From contig JAGVUR010000125.1 in the NCBI GenBank assembly GCA_019136135.1, positions 1 through 64,000 of the forward strand: a stretch of DNA of 64,000 nt, given 5' to 3'. Positions 25,394 to 33,103 of the stretch are shown here, one piece after another. Both the position numbers and the translations under genes were made by a program. This DNA is from Verrucomicrobiota bacterium. Lineage in GTDB: Bacteria > Verrucomicrobiota > Lentisphaeria > Oligosphaerales > Oligosphaeraceae. Within the stretch, counting starts at the first letter, position 1. The number at the start of each line of letters is the position of its first letter. The notes under the pieces are model-generated. The model had not been told where the DNA came from and searched no databases. It worked only from the letters and a program-made list of their open reading frames with translations.

Positions 25394-25520
25394 GACAAAA
25401 TGACCTGTCCGACCCCAAAACATCCATAAAACCAAAGGTTAACGTCCCATAGTCCCAGTCCCATGTCCCAGTCCCATGAGTCACATTCGTCTCATAGGTC
25501 TCATTCGTCCCAGTCCCAAA
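25394..25520. repeat. Intergenic mosaic repeat, copy R1 (inverted orientation)
   Basis: This non-coding stretch has a CTGTCCGACCCC block (25405-25416) and then GTCCCAGTCCCAT-type units to 25519. From about 25420 on it is an inverted relative of 27434-27540: the CCAAAGG-TTAACGTCCCATAG run matches the complement of the run near 27500-27530 with few changes. The last unit abuts the ribosome site of the next gene. Confidence 0.7.
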
Positions 25521-25530
25521 GGAGGAAATG

Positions 25531-27111
25531 ATGCATCAAGGTTTTCTGAGCCGAATAGCTAGTTGTCTTTTGGTCGCCACGAGCTTTTGTTCAGGTTCGG
25601 GCTTGCCTCGACGTTGCCTTGAGTTGCGTCCCGGTGCTGGGAATCCTCGCAATAGCGAAGGTTCGTTCGTGGCATTGAAAGATGGTCGGATCCTATTCAT
25701 CTACAGTCGCTACAACGGGGATTCTGGCGCCGACCACGCTTCCGCGGAATTGGCTGCCAGGTATTCGGGCGACCAAGGCGAAACCTGGACGCAAGAGGAC
25801 AAGATCGTCATCCCAAAGGAAGGTCTCCAGAACGTGATGTCCGTCAGCCTTCTGCGCCTCAATGACGGCTCCATCGCATTCTTCTACCTGCGCAAGAACA
25901 ACGACTACGATTGCAGGCCAGTCCTGAGAATCTCCACGGACGAAGGAAAGACCTGGGGCGAGGCAATCCAATGCATTCCAGACCAGATCGGATATTACGT
26001 CCTCAATAACGACCGGGTCATCCAAATGAAAAACGGACGCCTCGTCGCACCCGTTTGCCAACATTCCAAGCAGGGCGACACGGGAATGGACTATATGGGA
26101 ACCTTGCTCTGCTACCTTTCAGACGACAACGGCAAAACCTGGAGACGAGGCAAGCAGGAATGGAAGGTTTTCGACCAGGACAATCGCCGAATCTGCGTCC
26201 AGGAACCTGGAGTGGTCGAACTCAAGGACGGACGATTGATGATGTTCATCCGAAGCAACGCGGGCTGCCAGATGATCAGCTATTCCAGCGATGGCGGCGA
26301 AACATGGACTCCTTCAACAACGTCATCAATTCTCTCCCCACTCTCACCAGCGTCAATCAAGAGAATTCCCAAAACCGAAGACCTCCTCCTGGTCTGGAAT
26401 AACCACAATGGTCTCCCAGACTACCTGAAACAGGCAGGACGACGAGTCCCGCTCTCAATGGCAATCTCAAAGGACGACGGCAAAACCTGGGAGTTGACCA
26501 AAACATTGGAAGGAAACCTGGACGGAGGACACTACTGCTACATCGCAATCGATTTCATCGGTGACGATGTGATCCTAGGATATTGCGCCATGCATGGACT
26601 GTCGCACTCCAGAATCACAAAAGTCCCAATCTCATGGCTGTATGCACCTGAACCAAAGGTAAATATCGAGTACAAGAAAAGCCTGTGCGACGACCTCAAG
26701 GATGGCTCTTTCACCAAACTCGATTCGGATTGGGGACAATGGACTGCGCAAGAAGGACACGCAGAAGTCCTGACCTACTCGCGAGGCAAGGGAATCCGAC
26801 TTATGGGAGGACGCGACATGCAAACCGTCCTGACCTTGAAGGAACCGCGACCACTTCGCGCAATCCCCATCACCGTGGAACGCTTTACTGCTCGACAACC
26901 CTACGCCTTCTCAGTAGAAGCGAAAATTGGTGACGAGTGGGTACTCGTGGCAGCACAAGGCGAAGCGACAAAGGTCGGCATACGCCATCCCATTTCCTTG
27001 GCTCAGCCAGATGAAGTCGCCACCGCCTTGCGTTTCCGCTGTACCTCACCTGCCGGAGCAATCATCGGAGACCTCCAAACCGTCAACCTCAACGCTTTCT
27101 TCAAGGACTAA
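25531..27111 (+). CDS. Secreted sialidase-like BNR/Asp-box beta-propeller protein
   Basis: The 526-aa protein has a signal-like N-terminus (MHQGFLSRIASCLLVATSFC). Five Asp-box motifs are visible: SGDQGETW, STDEGKTW, SDDNGKTW, SSDGGETW and SKDDGKTW, as in six-bladed sialidase propellers. RNSEGSFVALKDGRILFIYSRY is the usual first blade. Arg residues in VLRISTDEG, MFIRSNAG and the N-terminal PRNSEG may form a carboxylate-binding triad, but this is not provable here. About 120 C-terminal residues form an extra beta-domain. GGAGG (25521-25525) is 5 nt before ATG 25531 and only 2 nt before the ATG at 25528, so I use 25531. True exo-sialidase activity is uncertain; many PVC paralogues are uncharacterised. 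Confidence 0.78.
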   Translation: MHQGFLSRIASCLLVATSFCSGSGLPRRCLELRPGAGNPRNSEGSFVALKDGRILFIYSRYNGDSGADHASAELAARYSGDQGETWTQEDKIVIPKEGLQNVMSVSLLRLNDGSIAFFYLRKNNDYDCRPVLRISTDEGKTWGEAIQCIPDQIGYYVLNNDRVIQMKNGRLVAPVCQHSKQGDTGMDYMGTLLCYLSDDNGKTWRRGKQEWKVFDQDNRRICVQEPGVVELKDGRLMMFIRSNAGCQMISYSSDGGETWTPSTTSSILSPLSPASIKRIPKTEDLLLVWNNHNGLPDYLKQAGRRVPLSMAISKDDGKTWELTKTLEGNLDGGHYCYIAIDFIGDDVILGYCAMHGLSHSRITKVPISWLYAPEPKVNIEYKKSLCDDLKDGSFTKLDSDWGQWTAQEGHAEVLTYSRGKGIRLMGGRDMQTVLTLKEPRPLRAIPITVERFTARQPYAFSVEAKIGDEWVLVAAQGEATKVGIRHPISLAQPDEVATALRFRCTSPAGAIIGDLQTVNLNAFFKD

Positions 27112-27155
27112 ACCAACGCTTTTTCCCCACAAAATCAACGCCGAAAATTCACCGG

Positions 27156-27183
27156 TTTCGTACTCAAAAACCATGTGACATGC
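27156..27183. repeat. 28-bp direct repeat, copy A
   Basis: The 28 bases at 27156-27183 (starting TTTCGTACTC, ending GTGACATGC) are identical to 27380-27407. A diverged inverted copy is at about 55923-55951. Confidence 0.85.
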
Positions 27184-27189
27184 ATTTTC

Positions 27190-27320
27190 CTGGCTGATGT
27201 TGAAATTAGCCCCAGAGGGGCGAGACATACCAAGCCCAGGGCAAGCGATCCGCAGGATCACGCCGCCCAGGGTGGGCATGAAAAAGAATTTGGAGCCCTG
27301 AAAGGGCGAGACATAAGCCA
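27190..27320. repeat. GGGCGAGACATA-type intergenic repeat
   Basis: This stretch has two GGGCGAGACATA boxes, at about 27217 and 27304, the second preceded by GAGCCCTGAAA, around a central CCCAGGGCAAGCGATCCG block. A related GGCGTGACATACCACCCGGG block occurs near 56003-56025. I recall similar repeats in other PVC genomes, where they are often mis-called as short proteins. Confidence 0.6.
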
Positions 27321-27379
27321 AAACAACGCTCCCTATATTACTGTTTTCCCAGACAAATTCCCATCCGATTTTTTCACAC

Positions 27380-27600
27380 TTTCGTACTCAAAAACCATGT
27401 GACATGCCCTTTGGGTTCTGCATTGGAGATTTTGGGACTGGGACAAATGAGACCCATGCGACGAATGTGACCCATGGAACTGGGACATGGGACTGGGACT
27501 ATGGGACGTTGACATTGGGTTTTGTGGCTCTTAAGCTTCTGGGACTGGGACTTGATCTTTGCACTCAAAAACCAACCCCCTCATTCAGCATTTAGCATTC
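27380..27600. repeat. Intergenic mosaic repeat, copy R2
   Basis: The block begins with the second copy of the 28-bp repeat (27380-27407). A CTTTGGGTTCTGCATTGGAG block follows, then irregular GGGACTGGGACA/ATGAGACCCAT units (27434-27551), and finally CATTCAGCATTTAGCATTC. The same order of blocks is found inverted at 55795-56070. The surrounding 27112-27615 region has no supported gene; it lies between the convergent sialidase-like and VWA genes. Confidence 0.75.
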
Positions 27601-27615
27601 ATAATAATGTATGAA

Positions 27616-29832
27616 TTAGACCATGTCCCATTTGCGTCGCAGGTACCACTCCAGGCAGAAGATAGCGATCAGTGGTGCGAGCCAGAGCCATCGATTCCAA
27701 ATCGGGTATTCATGGACGGTTTCGATGACTCTTGGTTCGGCGGTCAGTTTCTCCCTCAATTTGGCATGTTGCTCAAGAGGTAGGAAAGCACCCTTGCTCC
27801 GTCCTGCCAACTCGTTGAGCAGAGCATGGTTAAGTGTCGCTCCAGTCAATTCGTGCTCTGGTTTCTTGACCAAAAGCAGGGTTTGTGCCTGTTGCGTTCC
27901 GTCCTTGCTTTTCAGGACAATCTGGTATGTTCCGACGGCTTCCGGGATCCAATCGCATAGGACGCCGTCCTGAGCTCGTCTCAGCCCCACTTGCGCCTCG
28001 AGTTTCGCCTGTCTCATCGGGATGGTCAAGGTTTCGCCTGATGGCGTTGTGATCAAGCAATCGCAGCCTGACTTCACCTTGCCGCCATATCCCCCGATTG
28101 CCACGGACTGTCGCAGGTCCACTTCGCCCGAGGCTATCACGATTTGCAGGGTTTCGCTGTCCTCGGCATCGTGTCCGCCAGGATTCAGCCAGTGAATCAA
28201 CTGTGTGATGAAACGTCCGTACAAGCCCTTCCCCAGTCCGTCGGTGCCTCCCAACTGCCATTTCCATAACGTGTTGCTCAACAAGATCGCAACTCGTCCC
28301 TGGCCATATCGGCGCGCTGCCAAAACAGGCTGGCCATCGCTGGTCTCGATCACCGACTCGGAAAATTCCCCTGGCTTGACTGGTCCCCAAATGCTGAGCA
28401 AGGCGGGGAAATGCGCGTCGTCCAACAAGCCTTCGAAGGCAGGCAAGGTGCGTCCATGAGGCGTGAAATCCACCCGATAGCGAGCGCCTTCGCGCATCTT
28501 CGAATCCTCAAGGCTGGCGACAGGAGACAAGTCGCCGAAAATTTCCTTGGTCAAGTACCCGTTTTTGCCGTACGCATTTGCGGCACCGAAAAAGATCAAG
28601 CCACCACCCTTGTCAACAAATCCCTTGACGGCAGCGATTTCCTCTGGTTTGAAGACGTTTCCCGGGAGGTCACCGAGCACCAGAACCTTGAAGTTTCTGA
28701 GATTTTCGGCATCGAGGGTCGGCTTCATTCCACCATCGGCCGCTTGTCTTTCCTCGAAGCTGATGAACATTCCGTCAGCTCCTCGGATAAAAGCACTGAG
28801 CCTGATGTTCCGTTCTGAAGCCAACGCTCGTTTCAGGTATGTGAAGTCATATCTTGGCGGTCCTTCCAAGTAGAGGACGCGGTTCTGATCATCCGTGACT
28901 TCCACCAGGAAATCCTTGAAATTGTTATCGGGGTCGACATCATTCGGCGGCGCCATGTCGACTCTATACAGGATTGCTCCGACCTCGGTCGGTTCGACTT
29001 CAAACGTCAGCTTGCAGTACTTGTCTTCGCCTTCGAAGACGGCGTCCAGCTGCTGGATCACCTGCTTGCCCTGGGACAAATTAACCTTGAATTGCGCATT
29101 CCCAGAACCAGCCCGCCGCTCCAAGTGGGCGACCACGGAGACCTTCCAGCCCTTTGTCACCCGCTTGGGATAGCCTAACTGAGTGATTGCGTAATCGACA
29201 GTTTTCACGCTTTCTCGCTCGATCGGAGGTTCCAGTTCGGGAATCAGGTATGGCGCCTGGCAAGACAGCACATCAATCGATTGCCCGGATTGATCCAATC
29301 CATCGGTCAACAGCAATATGCCTGCGACATTTTCGCCACGCAATCTCGCTTCCAATTTGGACAAGCTAGGCACCAAGTGGGTTCGTGGAGCCGTGAAATG
29401 CAAGCCCTTTTCATCGGACAGGCCTTCCTCCAAGTCCTGCCCTATTCCGAAATACATTACCCGGTGCGTGTCGCCGAGATTTTTCAACCAGGGAGCCTTC
29501 AGCACCCCCAATGCATTCACGGATCGTTGGGAGACGACGCCCGGGATCTTGTCATCCATACTTGCGGATACGTCCAAAGCCACAGCGAGCACCGGCTTTT
29601 CCTCGACTTGCTTTTCCACTCGCCTTGACGCCTGGAGCATCAAGTAGGCGATAATGGCAAACGCCATCATCCTGAGCATCCAGAGGATCAGCCGCTCTGG
29701 AAGCGACAGCGAACAAGCGGCATAGGTTCGCCAACTCAAGACGGCGAACACAATCCCGCAGATCACCAGCAGCCAAATCGGCAACACGGGATCAATCAAG
29801 ATCGTACCTAGGATGTTGGAAACGAAAACCAT
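27616..29832 (-). CDS. VWA-domain membrane protein with GATase1-like domain
   Basis: The 738-aa protein has two N-terminal membrane segments (~14-32 and ~47-66) and a C-terminal one (~712-730). Between them is a von Willebrand A domain (~80-225) with MIDAS motif LDVSASMDDK and LLLTDGLDQSG, a beta-sandwich (~235-330), and a class-I glutamine-amidotransferase-like domain (~335-550: VLYLEGPPRYDFTYLKRAL; FKVLVLGDLPGNVF; GGGLIFFGAANAYG). This organisation is common in PVC and Bacteroidetes genomes next to BatA-like proteins, moxR and DUF58 genes, thought to serve envelope chaperone or assembly roles. It starts 24 bp after its paired gene at 29857. Neither moxR nor DUF58 is in the window. Confidence 0.8.
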   Translation of the reverse strand: MVFVSNILGTILIDPVLPIWLLVICGIVFAVLSWRTYAACSLSLPERLILWMLRMMAFAIIAYLMLQASRRVEKQVEEKPVLAVALDVSASMDDKIPGVVSQRSVNALGVLKAPWLKNLGDTHRVMYFGIGQDLEEGLSDEKGLHFTAPRTHLVPSLSKLEARLRGENVAGILLLTDGLDQSGQSIDVLSCQAPYLIPELEPPIERESVKTVDYAITQLGYPKRVTKGWKVSVVAHLERRAGSGNAQFKVNLSQGKQVIQQLDAVFEGEDKYCKLTFEVEPTEVGAILYRVDMAPPNDVDPDNNFKDFLVEVTDDQNRVLYLEGPPRYDFTYLKRALASERNIRLSAFIRGADGMFISFEERQAADGGMKPTLDAENLRNFKVLVLGDLPGNVFKPEEIAAVKGFVDKGGGLIFFGAANAYGKNGYLTKEIFGDLSPVASLEDSKMREGARYRVDFTPHGRTLPAFEGLLDDAHFPALLSIWGPVKPGEFSESVIETSDGQPVLAARRYGQGRVAILLSNTLWKWQLGGTDGLGKGLYGRFITQLIHWLNPGGHDAEDSETLQIVIASGEVDLRQSVAIGGYGGKVKSGCDCLITTPSGETLTIPMRQAKLEAQVGLRRAQDGVLCDWIPEAVGTYQIVLKSKDGTQQAQTLLLVKKPEHELTGATLNHALLNELAGRSKGAFLPLEQHAKLREKLTAEPRVIETVHEYPIWNRWLWLAPLIAIFCLEWYLRRKWDMV

Positions 29833-29856
29833 CGTTTTCCCTTCTTGCTACTTAAA

Positions 29857-32001
29857 TCAACGCTGACCTCTCTTCAGCAGCTCACCGACCAAATGCGGCT
29901 GGCCAATGGGACGGCTACGCACATTGGCGAAAATCACTTCAACCATACTCAACAAAAATGCCATCAGCAAAAGCCAGGGCCACAGGGGACGGCTCTGACG
30001 CATTCCGGACAGTTCGCGGCGCAATTCCTCATGATCCTCGCAGTACGATGCGGGCACGCCCTGCATCGTATTGCGCAGCTCGTTTCCATTGAAGGACACC
30101 AGCGCCCGTTCATCTTCGGGAATATTGACCGCAATCGTTCTGTGCCCTTGGATTGTCGCCCCCGTCAACTGGTACAATCCCGGGCTATCGAAACCATTGA
30201 TCACGAATGGTTTTCCCAGTCCATCCCGCTCCAAGTCATGGACGGATTTCGTTCCATCGGGTGCGGTAAGCGTCAGGGACAGCTTCTGTTCCCTTCCGGA
30301 CCAACTGTATAGGAGATCTCCTCCGACTTCGGTTTGGAGTCCTCGTTGCCTGAGTCCCGCCGCTTGCTTGCAGAGTTCCTGGATGTAGATGAAGAACATC
30401 GGACTCAAGGGCCAATCGCTCCAATCCCGATTGGCGCTGACTGCCGCGACCCAGAGTTCCCCTTCGCCCATTCGCTTTCGCATCAAGAACGAACCACCAT
30501 CCCGGAATTTGAGGATTGAAGCTCCGATTCGTTCAGGCAATTCGAGTTTGAGTCGTCTCCTGAGCACGAAAGGCCATGGTGGCGGAATTGCTGCTTCCAA
30601 CCGTCTCGCCAGGAGATCGCTCCCGTCTGCGATGATGATTTCATGTCGCTTCACCTCTCTAGCCTCCTGGTACTTGACCTTGAGTCCTTCGAAGACTCCC
30701 AAGTTACCCAGCGAGGTCTCATCCAGATGCCCTGCCCCGCTGCCGCCGGGAAACAACACCAATACGCCGCCGGTCTCCACGTAGGTCTTGACCACCCGGC
30801 AGGACGTTGCATCCAACGCAGGAGGATTGCAGACAAAGATCACGGCGTTTCGCGTCAATTCGCCCGCAGACAGGAATCCGCTCCAATCGGCTTGCTCCGG
30901 CACCATCAGCGTTGACGCCACACCTCCGGGATTCAGTGCGCGCTTCAGGTAATACGAATCGCGTCCGTCCCCCGAGCCATTGACCAGCAACGCAGGCAAG
31001 CCAGACAACCGGGGCAAACTGAAATAGTGACGGTTGTTCAATTCGTACGCATCGGTCTCCAACTCCAGCCAACCCGATACGTCGGCGACAGTCGCAGAAC
31101 CAGCAACGCCGCCTAGCGAACAATGCTCGCTCTCGCCAGGAGACAACAACAGGGAACTGTGGTTGGATTGTTCGCCGCCAACCACCAATCGAACCGTGTT
31201 CGAACCCATGAAACTGTCTGACGCAACAACGTCAACCTCAGCTTGAAAACGACCGTCGCTCAATACTGCCGGCGGCAAGAACTGAACATTCCCAAACCCA
31301 GCGTCGCTGGTGCTCTTCAGACCAACACGATTGAAAAAAACGGATCCTTCACCCTCGGACATCACGGCGGACAAGCGAGCCGCCACCGAGGCACTCCAGC
31401 TGCTACGCTGGAAATCGCTGAAAATGTGAACCTCGTACCCCGTGATCGCATCCTTGGACTTGTCCAGAATGTCCAGCAACGTCTCGCAAACACGACCACG
31501 GCCCTGCCCGCAATTCAACTCCTGCAATGCACTGCGAACAGCCTTCAAATCTGAAACAGGAGGAAAAACCACGCGGGGTTCGGACAGGCCAGGAGCCAAC
31601 AAGCCGACCCGATCACCCTCCTGTAAACTGTCCAATACCAATTGCGCCCAATTCCGACCCAATTCAAAACTGCTGCGGCCACTGCCCCGCGCTTGCATGC
31701 TCCCGCTGCTGTCCAACACCAACAAGACGACACGACGACCAGCAGGAACAATACCACTCTGCCGAACGTACGGACGGGCAAAAGCCAAAGACAAAAACAA
31801 GATGATCAACACACGCATCAACAACGTCAAACCTTGTGTGATTCGACGCGATCGGCGTGACTTCGCAATGGCTTCACGCATAAAGCGAACAGCCGAAAAT
31901 AATAAGGGCTGGGGACGACGACGATGCAACAAATGCAAGGCAATCGGAACAACGATCGCCAAACCAGCCAGCAAAAAACCGCTTCCGAGAAAAAATGGCA
32001 T
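29857..32001 (-). CDS. BatA-like VWA-domain membrane protein
   Basis: The 714-aa protein has a BatA N-terminus: a first membrane segment (FLLAGLAIVVPIALHLLHRRRP), an F-S-A-V-R-F-M patch, and a second segment (TLLMRVLIILFLSLAFARPY). The VWA domain follows (~88-260) with a complete MIDAS DSSGSM and FSDFQRS. A middle beta-region and a GATase-like fold (~340-480: LPALLVNGSGDGRDSYYLKRAL; GGVLVLFPGGSG) precede a C-terminal membrane segment (~680-700). It is transcribed with the VWA/GATase gene downstream. The upstream sugar-isomerase gene (82 bp away) is on the same strand, but its functional link is unclear. Confidence 0.8.
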   Translation of the reverse strand: MPFFLGSGFLLAGLAIVVPIALHLLHRRRPQPLLFSAVRFMREAIAKSRRSRRITQGLTLLMRVLIILFLSLAFARPYVRQSGIVPAGRRVVLLVLDSSGSMQARGSGRSSFELGRNWAQLVLDSLQEGDRVGLLAPGLSEPRVVFPPVSDLKAVRSALQELNCGQGRGRVCETLLDILDKSKDAITGYEVHIFSDFQRSSWSASVAARLSAVMSEGEGSVFFNRVGLKSTSDAGFGNVQFLPPAVLSDGRFQAEVDVVASDSFMGSNTVRLVVGGEQSNHSSLLLSPGESEHCSLGGVAGSATVADVSGWLELETDAYELNNRHYFSLPRLSGLPALLVNGSGDGRDSYYLKRALNPGGVASTLMVPEQADWSGFLSAGELTRNAVIFVCNPPALDATSCRVVKTYVETGGVLVLFPGGSGAGHLDETSLGNLGVFEGLKVKYQEAREVKRHEIIIADGSDLLARRLEAAIPPPWPFVLRRRLKLELPERIGASILKFRDGGSFLMRKRMGEGELWVAAVSANRDWSDWPLSPMFFIYIQELCKQAAGLRQRGLQTEVGGDLLYSWSGREQKLSLTLTAPDGTKSVHDLERDGLGKPFVINGFDSPGLYQLTGATIQGHRTIAVNIPEDERALVSFNGNELRNTMQGVPASYCEDHEELRRELSGMRQSRPLWPWLLLMAFLLSMVEVIFANVRSRPIGQPHLVGELLKRGQR

Positions 32002-32083
32002 GCCTCAAGAACCCCGCTTGGTTCGCACGCACGGGCAAATGTGAATCAGCCGTGCGTGCGATCCAGGTTGTCTCAATCTCGAA

Positions 32084-32848
32084 TTACAAGCCCATTTTCT
32101 CGCGCAGGTTGTAGCAGCTTCTTGCGAGGCTGTCAAAGGGATCCAGGTCGCCGTCATCTCTTTCGACGATGTACCATTGTACTCCTGCATACCTGCAAGC
32201 CTCGATGATTCCGGGCCAATTCAGGTTGCCGTCACCGATTTCGGTCATTTTGTGGTTGCGTTGCGGTGTGATCGTCATGTCCTTGAAGTGGACGCAGGGC
32301 ATTCTGCCTGCGGCTTTCCTGATATATTCGACGGGATCCGCGCCGCCGTGCTGCACCCAATAGGTATCGATTTCGATCCATGTATTTTCAGGATCCAGCC
32401 GTTGCATCAGAAGATCCATTGGCCTGACTCCGCCAGCGGGGCTGAATTCATGGCTGTGGTTGTGGTATCCGATCTTGACTCCGCTGCCGGCGAACTTCGC
32501 GGCAATCGTATTGTATTTGGCGATGAATCCTTCCCAAAGTTCCAGCGTCCAGTTTTCCTTGGGGAAGTAACCACCGATGGCGGTGTACTTGCAACCCATC
32601 TTCTGATGGCGCTCGATTACCGCAGCCGTGTTGTTTTCCATGCTGTCCAGGCTGATGTGAGTCGCAGCGCAGACCAACCCCGTGTCATCCAAAATCTTAC
32701 GCATCTCATCACCGGCGACTTCGACGACTCCCGACAGCTGGACACCGTCGTAACCCATCGCCTTGACGCGCTTGCACGCCTCCGCCAATTCCGGTACTGT
32801 CTTGCACTGATTGCGCAACGTGTACATTTGAGCAGCCAATAATGCCAT
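32084..32848 (-). CDS. Sugar phosphate isomerase/epimerase-like TIM barrel (AP endonuclease 2 superfamily)
   Basis: The 254-aa cytosolic protein starts MALLAAQMYTLRNQCKTV, the usual start of xylose-isomerase-like TIM barrels in PVC genomes. Metal-ligand motifs include GCKYTAIGGYFPKENW, KIGYHNHSHEFSP (His and Glu), DTYWVQHGGADPVEYI and CVHFKDM, then GDGNLNWPGII with a final Glu ligand likely in VERDDGD. Members isomerise or epimerise sugars and inositols; the exact reaction cannot be told. The start at 32848 has AAGGAG 8 nt upstream. The frame continues to 32905 without a ribosome site. Confidence 0.85.
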   Translation of the reverse strand: MALLAAQMYTLRNQCKTVPELAEACKRVKAMGYDGVQLSGVVEVAGDEMRKILDDTGLVCAATHISLDSMENNTAAVIERHQKMGCKYTAIGGYFPKENWTLELWEGFIAKYNTIAAKFAGSGVKIGYHNHSHEFSPAGGVRPMDLLMQRLDPENTWIEIDTYWVQHGGADPVEYIRKAAGRMPCVHFKDMTITPQRNHKMTEIGDGNLNWPGIIEACRYAGVQWYIVERDDGDLDPFDSLARSCYNLREKMGL

Positions 32849-33103
32849 ACCTTGGTCTCCTTGATTTTTTACAGGTTCTACGACTCGAAAACACCGGCGA
32901 AACAAAAACTCACAAATCTATATGATAATCCTAGCAAACGCATTTTCAAATCAATTCGCCCGTCTCAATGAAAATTGCGTCAAGTAGAACAAAAATCATA
33001 TTGTTGTTTTGAAATCAAGTTGCGTGAATGGAAAAAACCGATATCTTACTAAGATAACAATAATTAGATTAATCAGAAAAGTATTTTATGGGGTTTGGTC
33101 ACT

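Noticed and set aside
27175..27402. 75-aa open frame across the GGGCGAGACATA repeat
   Set aside because: It is made of intergenic repeat sequence, begins and ends in the two copies of the 28-bp repeat, and has no ribosome site. This repeat type is commonly mis-called as protein.
27434..27551. Possible CRISPR-like or tandem array of GGGACTGGGAC units
   Set aside because: Units are irregular in length and spacing, there are no constant repeats with unique spacers, and no cas genes are present.
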